From contig NC_134646.1 in NCBI RefSeq assembly GCF_030463565.1, forward strand, positions 64,187,710 through 64,251,709: a stretch of 64,000 nt of DNA. The letters are read 5' to 3'. This document shows, in pieces, positions 11,501 to 23,484 of the stretch; position 1 is the stretch's first letter, and each line of letters starts with the position of its first letter. The notes beneath the pieces are model-generated. The model saw only the letters and a program-made list of their open reading frames with translations, ran no database searches and was not told where the DNA came from. The translations under genes were made by a program, and so were the position numbers. The DNA comes from Pelecanus crispus (taxonomy: Eukaryota > Chordata > Aves > Pelecaniformes > Pelecanidae).

Positions 11501-13424
11501 TCATTGAGATCAAAACGGTGGATGATAAATAACAAGCTTTAATATGAATCATTTTTTGCTTCTCTTTAACAGAACTTAGAATTCAATTCAGCTGAACTCC
11601 AGTTTGAAATCCCCAGGAATTTCTTTGTCAGAATTTCAGGCTCTGTCCAGCTATGCTTTTGTTATTGCTAGTGTCAAAATTCTGTGGCACTGGAGCACAA
11701 CTAGACTCATTTTGCACAGCATATAAACTAAACTGAACTTTGTGTCTGTTACATGTGTAGATGCATGAAAGTTTTGGAGTTAAAACTGAAGCCAATCAGA
11801 AGTCCATACTTGAAAGGCAAGTTCTCTGAGTTTTAAAGCAATCTCTTCCCCAGGACTGCAAACTTAACCTACTCCTTAGGCTTATGAAGTTTTTTCATGG
11901 GAAAGCATCTTTTTTTATGTATATACTTTACTATCCCTTATTTTACTGCACCCCCATGCAGCTGCATACTTTTTTGAGCATACATAATTTTATTTGAGTA
12001 TATACGTGGTACTTCTTAAGTAAAATGTTGATCCTTCCATTCATCCCTGGTGTCCAAACACAGTGAAAACAAAAATTCTCTGTCTCCTAAAAGCCGCCTT
12101 CTTCCAATTTGATCAATGATCCATCTACATGAATGATTCAGTTTTTAAATACCAGGTGAAAAGTTCCAGCAGGAAATAGCTAGTAGTCCATGCCCCACAG
12201 AGGGAAGGTTTTCTGGACTTGTACAGTATTGTTACAAAGGTTGGATTTTCCAGTCAGTATCTTATGTGAACGCTGAAAATTCATTTTAAGCTAATGTGAT
12301 GCAAAGTGGTCTACTAGGAAGTGCAGTTTTCACTCTTATAGATTTGCAATCTCATTTACTTGCATAGACTCACTAATCTGATTGTAATCATGTTACTTAT
12401 CTTTTAATTTTGTGTGTGGCAGATGTACATCAGAAATTACATACAGGTGGGACCACCATATATTAAATCAATTTAATCACATTTAAATATTTCAAGGTTT
12501 GATCTTCTGTACAAAGCTGGTTCTTTAACGGGCAAACTAAAAAAACATAACAAAGTCATAGTTACATGCCTATCTCTAAGCAAAGTCAAAATGTTTTAAC
12601 ATTACAATTGACTTAAAATAATACAATTATTGCCCACAATTAAGAAGCCTCAGCCAGCTGTTTGATTATTTTAAGAGTGATAGAAGAATTGTAATGTTTA
12701 TTGAAGCAAATATATTTTTTCCCCCTATTCAAGGGGAAATTACAGACTTTAATAAATTTATATTTATAATTTGATATTTCATCTTAATAGAGATATTACT
12801 ATGGTCTCTCAGACACATACGCACAATGCCTAATTAAATTTCATCTCATTTGGTTACAGGCCAAGGGGACTTGGACTTGGATCAAGAATCCAGGAAAACT
12901 ATTTAAATTCCTTGCATGATTTCAGGTGTACCTTAATTTCCTGTAGCATTGTCATTTGTGGTGATGATACTTCTGAAGACAGGGGTTCTTCCAGTGGCAG
13001 TAAGGCTGTTGCTACTTCCTATGGGGGGTCCTCTAGTGGCAGTAAGGCTGGTAGTACTTCAGGTGATAGCATCCCTATCTTGTCTGACAGTCCCTTCTCC
13101 ACTATCAATCTTTATGACATTTGCTGGGAGCACCTTATTACTGGCACTAAAATCTCTCATGTCTGGGCCTGCTTCTTCAGAATAGTGACACATAATGCTC
13201 TAACAACTTATGTAGCTTAACCATGTACTTAAGAACACTCTGTGCAAGAAATATTTTATAAAAATTACATATGTAATAAAATAATTTTATGCAAAAAAGA
13301 AATTACATATCCTCCCCAAAAATTAACACATATATTCAAAATAGCATGCATACAGCTTGTGTAAATAAGTCAGTTTTAGCATTTCTAAATCTCAAAGACT
13401 TTATATGTCATTTTCTACATATAT
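5591..13424. other. Long intergenic stretch, no gene recognised
   Basis: About 7.8 kb of AT-rich sequence with no CR1 or LTR that I can recognise. Several 60-110 residue open frames occur, but none has a recognisable domain, and none has splice or conservation evidence available here. It contains an A-run near 8198-8215, a T-run near 10251-10270 and an A-run near 11159-11170. A small tandem duplication at 12984-13067 is listed separately. Confidence 0.6.
12984..13067. repeat. Two-copy 42-bp imperfect tandem duplication
   Basis: The string AGTGGCAGTAAGGCTG occurs at 12993 and again at 13035, an offset of exactly 42 bp, with similar sequence around each. Because 42 is a multiple of three, one open frame (12912-13220) shows a 14-residue Ser/Gly-rich repeat (GSSSGSKA twice). 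I do not recognise a protein; the period may be coincidence. No other evidence supports a gene. Confidence 0.6.
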
Positions 13425-14033
13425 TGTTAGGGAGTTGCCAAATCTGACATCAACAGAGCAAGGCCACCACAGCTTCATGCCCTTGGGTCCAACCAGTAGC
13501 ATGTATTCCCTAGTAGGCACACACATAAACACATGTATACAATACATGTTCATTTGTATACATAGCCAGCCACACTAATCAACACATACAGGCACATGCA
13601 GCACTTGCACAAACACAACCACCAACAGCCTCATCCTTTTCTGTCTGATCAGAATAAAGACAACAGTGGGAATAGATACAAGTATATAATGTTCACTCCT
13701 CCAGCAGCTGCTATCAGACACTCAGTCTGCCCAATTGCTGTCCCTGGATCCCAGTCTCCGCAGCTGGTGGCACATGGGCATGCCACCTCCAAAGCCACAA
13801 CGCCCCTCCAGCTGTTGGTATTCAGACCTACACATGCAAACGTACACACTGAGTGTGCAGTGTGTGGTCAGTAAGTGGTATTAGATACACTAGTGCTGGA
13901 TCCTCCCTCTCCCCCATTGACCTCCACATAGATACTTATACACACAAACAGGTCTCCCCACTAACCTTCAGAGCCCACAGTCTCTCCAGCAGTTGAATGG
14001 TCCCCCCAGTAGCCACCTCCTCCACTGCCTCAG

Positions 14034-14081
14034 ACACGCGCGCGCGCACACACACACACGCACGCACGCACGCACGCATAT
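14034..14081. repeat. 48-bp alternating purine-pyrimidine tract (CG/CA/GCAC)
   Basis: The tract runs (AC)n, then (GC)n, then (AC)n, then repeats of GCAC. I checked base by base: purine and pyrimidine alternate without a break from 14034 to 14081. CpG-rich alternating tracts of this kind are the classic Z-DNA-forming sequence. It lies within the downstream part of the long LTR copy C, where other copies have shorter TG/CA-rich sequence. Confidence 0.9.
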
Positions 14082-14398
14082 CTGGTCCCATCTACTCACC
14101 AGCTAGTCTGACTTGATATTTGCTAGTGATCATACACTGACTTATGTACCCACACTCATCATCATTGCTGGTGATCCAGACACACAGACCCTCTGGCGCT
14201 CCAGTCACTGGCACTTAGACCTCCCATACACATACATGCACACACAAGAAAGCCCCCACCCAAGGAAATAATTAGAAATGCAATTTAATGAGAAGACAGG
14301 GCAGACGGTGGTGATGGAGTGTAGGTCATGGCCAGGCAAGTACACTGACCAACATTGTGCAAGCAACCAGCCTCTCCTATCCCCTTCTCCCTCTAAAG

Positions 14399-14821
14399 AA
14401 CAAGCCTTATGAGGAGCAGCTCAGGGAACTGAGGTTGTTTAGTCTGCAGAAAAGGAGGCTCAGGGGACACCTTATTGCTCTCTACAACTACCTGAAAGGA
14501 GGTTCTAGCAAGGTGGGTGGGTGTTGGTCTCTTCTCCCAAGCAACAAGTGATAGGATGAGAGGAAATGGCCTCAAGTTGTGCCAGGGGAGGTTTAGGTTG
14601 GATATTAGGAAAAAATTCTTTACTGAAACAGTTTTCAATCATTGGAACAGGCTGCCCAGGGAAGTGGTTGAGTCCCCATCCCTGGAAGTATTTCAGACAT
14701 GTAGATGTGGCACTTAGGGACATGGTTTAGTGGTGGACTTGGTAGTGTCAAGTTAATGGTTGGACTCGATGATCTTAGTGTCTTTTCCAACCTAAATAAT
14801 TCTATGATCCTATGATTCTAT
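14399..14821 (+). mobile_element. CR1 LINE, 5'-truncated, nested in long LTR copy C
   Basis: The sequence encodes the decayed C-terminal end of CR1 ORF2 ([21 protein letters not shown], then a frame-broken stretch). It then has the CR1 3' UTR 'ggacttggtagtgtcaagttaatggttggactcgatgatctta' and ends with ATTCTATG-type repeats near 14821. The LTR blocks on both sides join up when this segment is removed, so it inserted after the LTR. It is dead by 5' truncation. Confidence 0.85.
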
Positions 14822-15320
14822 TTTTCCATGCTTGCTACTTCCCAGAACACCTCAAACACCCTTTCCACTCCTTTGGTCCTTCCCTAAACATCCTATTGTC
14901 TTGTACAATCCCCAAAAATGTTTCTCCTGCATCCAATCACAAGTAAGTCCCACACCCCTGTCGGCAGTAACCCCCCTCAGTCCAAAAGGGGAAGTAGAGA
15001 GCTGCTCACCTTGATTTATCTGATGAATGTCATAGCTGGCCACTGGGACCAGGGGGCCCCTGAGATTGCCCAGGGAGGGCAAATGCAGGGTGTCCATTTC
15101 TCTGAGTGGCTTACTGGGTGTCACCCGCATGTTGTTCTTCTTCCTTGCTCCTTCGTGTTTGTGAAGATGGATCTTTTATGGGTTGCTCACTTTCCAGGGA
15201 TGGGCCTGGAAACAGCTGCATGAGGGTCTAATCTGGGTTTTCACACATGCTATTGCTCCTCCATGCTCCTGTGTGTATGGAGATTAACTTTTTATCACAT
15301 AATTGGACACAGATCACTCA

Positions 15321-18300
15321 TATATACTGCAAAATAACAGACTAAATGCTTGACTGTGGCTGTCCATCACCGGATGAAAATGAATACTGAATCCATCTAT
15401 CTGTAATCTTGACAAATATATCTTAAACAAGCATCTGATTACTGTGCTGAGTTGTCCGTGATCATTTGGTATGCTTTTATGCTTTTCTGACCGAGTCCAG
15501 TTTTCAACTAGTTTATATAAGAATAGATATTTTAATCACTTTCTTGTAGTAAAGCTGCACAGATCTTGCAATGGCAACCTCAAATTCCTCTTCCCCCTCT
15601 TGCCTCTTCCTTATCTTAATACTATTGGTAAGATCAAAGTCCTACAGCAATGGAGAAACATCAAGCTTAGTAGAAAAGTCACAATATTATGTGGTTTTAT
15701 CTAAATTTTTCATGTTGCAATAAGAGAAAACATACTATATTATTTATTAATAATCTAAACTAATATAAAGGAACATTCACCCAGAATAATAAAAATAAAA
15801 ATTCAATCACAGAAATTTAAGGATTTATATACAGAGCAAGTTAGAAATCAACTCTAATTAACCTAGGTCTATATTACAAGCTAAAGCCAGCATAGTTATG
15901 TCAGTCAAACAGATTGTAGACAGACATCATGCTACAATTGACATGCAGGTGGAAGACCCCTGTTAGAGTTACACCCTCCAGCTGCTCATTATTACCCTTT
16001 TGCCAGCAGAACTGGGAGGGCAGTAACCTCCAGCAGAGTGGTTCCTGTAATTGATCCCTCATCCTCTTCAGGCAAAATCACCCAGGTAAACACAAGCAAT
16101 TTAAATAGTTGGCTTGAGGCTAAGGACAGATACTCTCTCTCAGATCTAGCTGTGCTGGTGGTTGTTGTTCCTAGTCCTCTCTGTGCTGGAGTCTATGCCA
16201 CCTAAAATATCCAACCAAGTTGCAGATGCCTCAGGACTACTTCTGAGACAAGCTAGCTGAGACCCGCATACACGTTGTTTAAGCTCAGCTGATAACCTGA
16301 TGGTAGAAGATTCTGTGGTAGTCTGTGTTATAAGCAGCCTGGTTGTTTTTCTGTATCATTTGGAAATTTGACTGGCTTTCCTCTGAACGTGGATTAGACA
16401 GAATTTGCCAGAAACACTTACCAGCTGAGCTGTGGAAAGGAGTAAGCTGCAGCCAGTGAAAAAGGGACAGATAAGTGCCACTGCTATATCAGCACCTGCA
16501 GAGGTGTCTGTTTATAGCTTCAGGCAGTGAAGAGGGGTCAGAGATTTGATCCCTGATTGACATAGTTTTGTTCACAAGTGAAGAGGCTTTACAGACACAA
16601 TTATAAAGCTGCATTAATTCTGTTTGAGCTGTGTGTTAGAAAGACTTTTTCTACTTGTACAAAGCATGCTTTTTCATCCGTGTTAGTATCATGCTGCCAG
16701 TAAAATATTTGATATTACATCAGATCTCAGGTTCCAAATGTACCACCCAAACAAATGCCCTAACTAAAAGAAAACTGCAGTAAAAGCACTATATAAGATG
16801 ACAATTTTACTTACGTTCTATCAGCTGTTATCAAACCTGAGACTTATCTAATTTAGTGCAATTAAATGTATGTTAGGAAGCAAACTACAAGTATTACTGT
16901 ACCTTCCTATTCAAAACACAAATCCTTCATCCTATTAAAATCCAGACTTTTCAGAATGTAAGAAACAAAGATTCAAGTTGTTGTGCTTTTAAACAGAGGA
17001 GAATGATTATATGGATAAATCTAACCTCTATTTTATTAAATACAAGAAAACATCTTAGAAAGGGAAAATGTCTTTTAGTATTTGTGACACACTGAACACA
17101 AAGAAAGATTTTGTTAGAACTCAGTGTATTATAAATGCATTAGCTATAAATATTGTGTTAATTTTGTAACTGTGTTAAAACTGCTGCTAGGCAGCAGTGT
17201 TACCATGGTCTGAAGGGATTTAGCAAAACACACCTTTTACTCAGGCCTCTTTGAGCCACACAGTAAGGGGGGCCTGGGCAGAGGCACAGAGCTCAGCTGC
17301 AGGGCACACGTACTAGAAGAGCAGTCCCTTTTGCCAATGTCTTTCAGCCACTGTAGGTCAGTGTGTTATCACAGTGCGCTTTCTGCATGTGTCAGTGACA
17401 CAAAGAGGCTGTGACTCCAGTCGGTGATTCTTTGACTGAAATTAACATCATTCAATAAAATGTACTGACTACTTCTTCAGCATGATTCCAAAAAGCATAA
17501 CAAAGTTACATGAGCTTCAGTGAGCTAATAAAGAGGCAGCATGAATACAGTAGGGAGGTCTTTATAATGGTCACACAACTTTGTGCTAGGGTTGTTAGCA
17601 GAAACTTAAGCTGATATCTTCATTGACAGTTGTGGTACTTACATGAGTGAAATCAATCTGGTACTTGTAGATTAACATGCACTGTAATAACACAGTCACT
17701 TTGTCATATGGAAATACTCTAATTTTTTAAGTTTGCCCTGCAGTGGCATTAACTCTGGCAAATTCTGCTTTTACTGGTGCTCATGTCCATTTATAATATA
17801 AACATAAATCAATTACACGTTGATTAACATTAATGCATTTCTCCAATAGCCCCAGGAATCATAAGTGAAGTAATGGCAGCGATGATAAGCTACAGTAAAA
17901 GCTTCAATCTTAAATGCTGAAAAATTTACTGAGATATTTATTTCTATATACCATTGCTCGTTACATGAGTGACAGACTTTTACCTTGATTACTGCAACTT
18001 CTCCTTTAGTCTCTCTGATGCTAATCTTAGCTCTTTAATCTGTTCAAATCACAGCTGCTAAAATTATCTTCTTTATCTCTCATTTCTTCTGTTACACATC
18101 AATGAAGAGTCCAGGTACTGATGTCCTCTTCCACAGTGCATTACATATAAGATCTTCATCTTCTTCAAGACCTTATACAATTTAGACCTAATTTTGTTTT
18201 AAGGTACCTCTTAATCTCTTCTCTGCATTGCCCCAGGTGAAGTTCTTAATGTTCTGTTCTCTTTCCAAATCCTACTTCAGATTTTAACGTTGATTCATTT

Positions 18301-20040
18301 ACATGCAGGATATTCTCTGTTCCAAAATTTTCTTATTCAAAACCTGAAAAACTCCAAAATTCTTCTCTGAAGTTACTAACAATTTTAACAATAAAAGAAT
18401 AGGAGAGAATAAAAAGCAGTGTGGCAAATGTTCAGGTTACTATTTCTTAAGTTTCTCCCACTCCTAATGAGAATATAGCATTGCCACACTTTCTTCAGTA
18501 AAAACATTCACAGATAATTATTAATAAATATTGATAAATAATAATAATTGATAATACTGTAACTACCCCTAATTGTGTTACTCATAGAATATTCTCAAGA
18601 AAGCCCCTATTTAGCAAAATGCTTTTCTGATTTGATATGAAAGAGAAATTTATAAACCCAAAATAGATACTTCAGGTTATGTTCCTAAAACCTTATTTAG
18701 CTGTGTGGCCTGCTTTTCTTAACAACTGGGTGTTCAAAGTCTTTCACTGGACTTGCTAAATGCTGGAAATGAGCTTTCCAAGTAGAAAGCCAAAAACATT
18801 CCATCTCCTTTGTGAAATTATTTTTTGTGTATTACATACATTCAGTAGCATTAGTTGGCTTGCTTATCTGTTAACCCTCTCTGCAGCCCTCAGTATAAAA
18901 TGCCTCTTGGAACATGTTTGAACATTCATTAATTCTGACAATTTATCATCACTACTTCATAGTTAGTGTGTTGGTGACAACAAATCTCATGGACAACTTC
19001 TAAATGATGTCCCCTGGGATGACATTCTGTGGCATACTCAACCTTACTGGTAAGGTCAGTGACACAGATTTGCTTTCAACAATGTAATCCAGGCCAAGAG
19101 TGACAGCCAGACTATTCAGCATGACAGAAGTGAGGAAGGTTTGAAAAAGCTTTTCATTTGTAAATGACAGAAATAAGCCATACTGGGAATTCCAAGCTTT
19201 GCCCAGCTAGGAGCATCTTTGAACAGAATGGATCACTACTTCTTGAACTGGTTTCAGGTGTAGAACGTGAGATGTCAGTGTTTTGGCTCCATCATTCCCA
19301 GTATAACTAAGTAGAAAGGTATTACAGAAATTGTTAATGCCTTCCCAATGATTCTGGCATCAATCTATGTATTTATAATCCTTCCACAGTGAAACATCGC
19401 TTGCCATTGACAGTCTTTCTAATAGTTTGTTTCCTATCCTCCTCTTTTATCAAGCACAGGTATTACAATTGCAATGTCTTCTTTCAGTTATGAACTTTCT
19501 GGAACAGCATATCCACATGTTTAGGTATCAAGTTCTTAAATCATATGAAGAAAATATAGAGCAAATTCATTCATAAGGTGGAAGTTTTTCACATGGTAAA
19601 ATAACTAAAATTATCTTAACTCATTTACCTAGGCATGGATACTCTTGTGATACACTTGTGAGCATTTAGAAATTGAAAATTAATTGGCATGAAGATAAAT
19701 GTAAAAAAACCCAAAACATAGAGAATAGAGGATCAGTTACTAGATCAGGATAGTTCATGGCCTCCTAGGACTTATTTCTCAATACAGACCCCAATAAAGC
19801 TGAAGGAAGATAGGGGTCAGACTTTGTTTTTTTTATCATTTTCAGTTTCATACAGTTCAAATGGCTATTATCAGCTGTATTGTTAGAGACTAAGGTCAGA
19901 TTTAAGCAAATATTAATAGCCAGCTCTGCCTTAGTTTGGCACATACATATTACAAATGGTCAGTAAAATATTTTGTTACCTAACCCCATGGTCTTTCATG
20001 ACCACTGTATTTCACCTATACCTTGCTACTTCTGTTTGGT
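15321..20040. other. Intergenic, no gene recognised
   Basis: About 4.7 kb of AT-rich unique sequence. A possible ancient LINE relic at 17980-18290 is listed separately. I see no open frame with a recognisable domain and no RNA gene. Confidence 0.55.
17980..18290 (+). mobile_element. Possible ancient LINE (L2/L3-like) relic
   Basis: One plus-strand frame reads LDYCN, and the next frame a little later reads AAKIIFF, followed by HSALHIRSSSSSRPYTI. The order resembles the C-terminal part of L2/L3-type reverse transcriptase ORFs of amniotes (LDYCN..., then QNAAAKIIF...). Stops and frameshifts are many. This is a pattern match by eye and could be wrong. Confidence 0.35.
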
Positions 20041-21130
20041 TACATGATTAAAGACTCATCTCCAAACACATTAAGGAACTCAGAACAACAATGACAGATG
20101 GAAGAAACCAAATAACTCAGGACAAATGGACACCCTGCTCCTGGTATGGCCCCCTCCCAGAGCTATCAGAGGGGAGGCATCAGCCCTGTGGCCCAGGTGT
20201 GACACACTTCACAATCAGTCAAGGGAAAGGCATTATGGATCGCTGTGGGGTTACTGCCTACAGGGTTGTGGGAATCATTATGGAATGAGGGAAAGAGCAT
20301 TTTGGGACTGTACAAGACTCATTATGGGATGTTTAGGGGAGGAACCAAAGGCAAGGAAAGGACTAGATCAAGACTTTTTGAGAAGGAACGGGCATGGGAA
20401 AGTAGATGTACAGGAGGAGAAAGGGGCTGGTCATGTGTAAACAGTTGGCTGGTCATTATGCTTGTCTGGCTGTGCCAAGACAGACAAAAGTCTGTCTTGC
20501 CTTTTAATTGAACTCCATTTCTAACTATTTTCCTGGATGAAGGACACTCTTATGTGTGTGTATATGTGTGCATAGGAGGTCTAAGTGCCCGCAAGCAGAG
20601 TGAAGAGCACAGATCATAGATATGGGGATGTGTGTAGGTCTGAATACCAACAGCTAGAGTGGGGTTGCCGGCCTCAGCAGCTTGTCCATCTGGCTGCTGG
20701 ATAGACTGAGTATCTACGACCAGCTTCTGGAGGGATCAATATTGTATATATGTACACATATACTTCTGCCCCCACCCACTAACTGGCCTGATCAGCCAGA
20801 TTAGGGAACAGGGTGAGGCCATTGGAGCTGTTTGTGGGAGTGGTGTTTTCTGTCTGTGCTGTTCCATGTTGTCTGTTGCTGTGTATGCATGTATGTATTG
20901 CATGTATGTGTACATGTGCGCCTACTGGAGACTCAGACTCATTACTGGCTGGACCTGCAGTAGCTTCAGCTCTATTGGGCTATCAGATTTGGCAGCTCCT
21001 AAGAATTTCTACTTTAGTCCTTCTTGCCCTTGCAATTTACTCTTCTCACTGCCACAGACTTACAGGTTCTCTTGTTCAGCAGCAGCAGAGGTAGCAATGG
21101 CTTTATCTAACAGAACTAAGGCCTATTCAG
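20040..21130 (+). mobile_element. Long LTR family, copy A
   Basis: The plus strand shares ordered blocks with copies B and C: 'ggacaccctgc', 'ggggttactgcctacagg', 'gggactgtacaagactcat', 'gatgtttagg.gaggaaccaaagg', 'ggctggtcattatg', 'tgtgtaggtctgaatacca', and 'gcctactgg'. A polyadenylation-like region (TTTTAATTGAACTCC, equivalent to ATTAAACTCC in copy B) lies near 20503-20516. The middle has a TG-rich stretch. I could not find clear TG and CA ends or a target duplication, so both borders are approximate. No gag, pol or env sequence is seen. Confidence 0.55.
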
Positions 21131-22907
21131 ATCCCATTTAAAACAAAAAATTTTGTCCCACCCTTGCTTTAATTGCATAGATGACAAATATCAACAAAAC
21201 TACAGCATTTGCAAGCTTGGTTTTAAAATCATGTAGATACTTTTATGTACTTTATGTAAAACCTCCAGCTTTCAAGAAAACTTAAAAAAATAAAATAAAT
21301 TTAAAAACCCACAATCCAATAAAAAAAAATCCACGGTCATCTATTCCATATATTAAGAAGACTATTCAAATAAAAAAATTAATTTGAAAAGGAAGCAAAT
21401 ACATGGACATGCATATGAACTGTATAAAAAGCATTGAAGATATCCCCTGATGTTACATGAGCTCTCTTCAAACAGTCATTGAGTAAGAAGTCTTAGTAAT
21501 AATGTGTTTCTTTTCACCACAATAATCTCAGTTATAAAAGCTTTTAAGCAAAATAGTAATGACTAGTGTGTAATTAAAAAGAATACAAAGAAATTGTTCT
21601 CTCAGCACTGAAACAAATTATTTCCTTGCCATCCTGAATTTAGCAATTAAGATTTAGCCAATGAAAAGGGAAGAGAAACAATAATAAAGGATTTACTCAG
21701 TCATGTTAAAGAAGCAGAATCTTTTGCTTTTCGTCCTGAGGTCATCACAAGCATGATGTCCATGCGAGGTCACAGTGAGGAAATGTGGTCATGATTGAAC
21801 ATCAATACATCGTTATATATTTTTTATGTTTTCATATCAATACTATCTCATCACTGCAATAAAAATAATAGAAAGGGCTAGATTCAATAGAGTATGTACG
21901 CATTTACAGGTCAGATTTCATAACATTTACCCTTTAGACATTGCCTTGCCTAAAATCCTGTGTTAGGTGGTGAGGTTGCTCAATAAGATGAAAACAAGGT
22001 ACCTCAAGATGTTAATAATTACCTTCAAAATGATAACTACCCAAATAATAATTACTTACTTGCCCAGAAGTTTACTTAGAAGTGGATCATAGACAATACT
22101 ACAGAACGCTCTGAAATCACACCTCTCATGACATGTCTTAGTCGTTCAGTACAGCAATGTCTGTGCTACAAGTTGACTAGCTACACCATAAATGCGCTAA
22201 TTTAGGATAACTCAAACCACTACCAAAGTTAAGATTTCTGGCGAAAGTAGGCAAACATTTGCCACATGGATGCAAATAAAGTAGGTGAAGGAACTATTCC
22301 TGCTACTTACAGAGCAGAGGCAGCTTAGAAAGTGTGTCCTTACTCCTGTCAGCTGTAGTCACAGTTCCCATTGGAGACTGGGCAATTGACTGTGTTTGAG
22401 TTTCTGTTCTATGTAAGTGCAAACTCTACTATATTAGCTGAAATCACTAAAGGTGTTGTAAACCAATACATAGAACTTTGCCCAGAAAGGGACTAGAAGC
22501 ACAACACTGTCATGTACAGATCAGTTAGTCGAAGCAGCAGCTCCTTTTTCACTGCTTTTTAGAGTGTAACTGCCAACTCTTACATCAGAGATAGGCCTAG
22601 TGCATGCAAACGCATCAGCCATGGATTCAAATTTGACTTGCAAGCCAACTTGCCATACCTGAGATTAATATCAAGGAGAGGTCTTAACAACATGGTTTAG
22701 GAATACCCTTAGGCAATTTGATCAGGACAACAGGAAGATTCCACCCTTTTTTCCGTCCAGTTTTGTAAACTGGATTTTATCAAGAGGATGGGTGTTTGGT
22801 GTTTGCACCCAGTTACTCAAAGGATTTAATGGTATTCTCACTTTTAAACCTGGGTGAGGAAAAAAGCAAACCTGCTTCCACCTACTTTTTATTAAATATT
22901 TTGGAGG
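21131..22907. other. Intergenic, no gene recognised
   Basis: About 1.8 kb of AT-rich unique sequence. The 145-residue minus-strand open frame ending at 22722 mostly overlaps the adjacent LTR and is not a gene. Confidence 0.55.
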
Positions 22908-23484
22908 TGTACCAGTTTTGGCTTGGATAGGCTCATTTTCTTTATAGCAGTTAATATGGGGCTGTGTTTCAGATTTTTGACCAAAACAATACTGATAACA
23001 CACTAATGTTTTAGCTTTAGCTGAACAATGTTTGCACAGCATCAAGGCCTTCTCCGTTTCTGTACCCCCAGTGAATATATTGGGGGGGCGTTTAATAGGT
23101 TGGGAGGGGACATAACGTGGCACATGACCTGAATGAACCAAAGAGTTATTCCATGCCATATAACATCATGGTCAGTAATAAAAGAGAAAAGAGGGTGTTT
23201 TTGGACGGTTAGCCATCTTTTGCTCAGAAACTGGCTGGGCACTGGTCTACCCATGGAAGATGGGGAGTGATTACCTTTGCATCACTTGTTTTGTTTTGTT
23301 TTCTTCTCTCTTCCACTTACCCTTCACTTATTAAACAATTATTATTATTATCTTCTTTTATCTTGATGCACAAGTTTTCTTGCTTTTATTCTTCCTTTCC
23401 TCTTCCCCATTCCTCTAGTGGCAGCGGCAAACTGAGCAAGCAGCTGTGTGGTGCTTAGCAGCCCATTGGGTTTAACCCTCAACA
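22908..23484 (+). mobile_element. Solo LTR, short family, copy 2
   Basis: The 577-bp block begins TGTACCAGTTTTGGCT and ends AACCCTCAACA. Internal landmarks match the other short-family LTRs in order: 'gataacacac', 'tcaaggcctt', 'aaagagttattccatgccatat', then a TA-rich block, 'tattaaac' (ATTAAA signal, about 23328), and a terminal 'ctgtgtggtgcttagcagcc'. Flanks are ggagg (22903-22907) and ggaag (23485-23489), a 5-bp target duplication with one mismatch. The CRE is decayed (TAACATCA at 23161-23168) and the TATA box has become AATAAAAG. This copy differs more than copies 1 and 3 and looks like a related subfamily. Confidence 0.82.

Larger units (their letters stand above)
13425..15320 (-). mobile_element. 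Long LTR family, copy C, split by a CR1
   Basis: The minus strand begins TGAGTGATC at 15320 and ends CCCTAACA at 13425, giving TG...CA ends. The 5-mers outside are tatat (13420-13424) and tatat (15321-15325), a perfect though low-complexity target duplication. Without the inserted CR1 it is about 1.47 kb. Shared blocks with the plus-strand copies near 20040-21130 and 59937-60900 include 'actgtacaaga...ggatgtttagg.gagga.ccaaag', 'gtgtaggtctgaataccaacagct' and 'tgtgcctact.g'. A late ATTAAA-like signal precedes 'tttctaa.tattttcc', as in the other copies. No coding retroviral sequence is attached. The LTR identity is inferred from the ends and duplication; the family name is unknown to me. Confidence 0.6.

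Noticed and set aside
14034..14081. Promoter or CpG island
   Set aside because: CpGs are confined to a simple repeat; no wider CpG enrichment or gene start is seen.
22722..23159. 145-residue minus-strand open frame
   Set aside because: Mostly lies antisense within LTR copy 2 and so is a shadow of the repeat.
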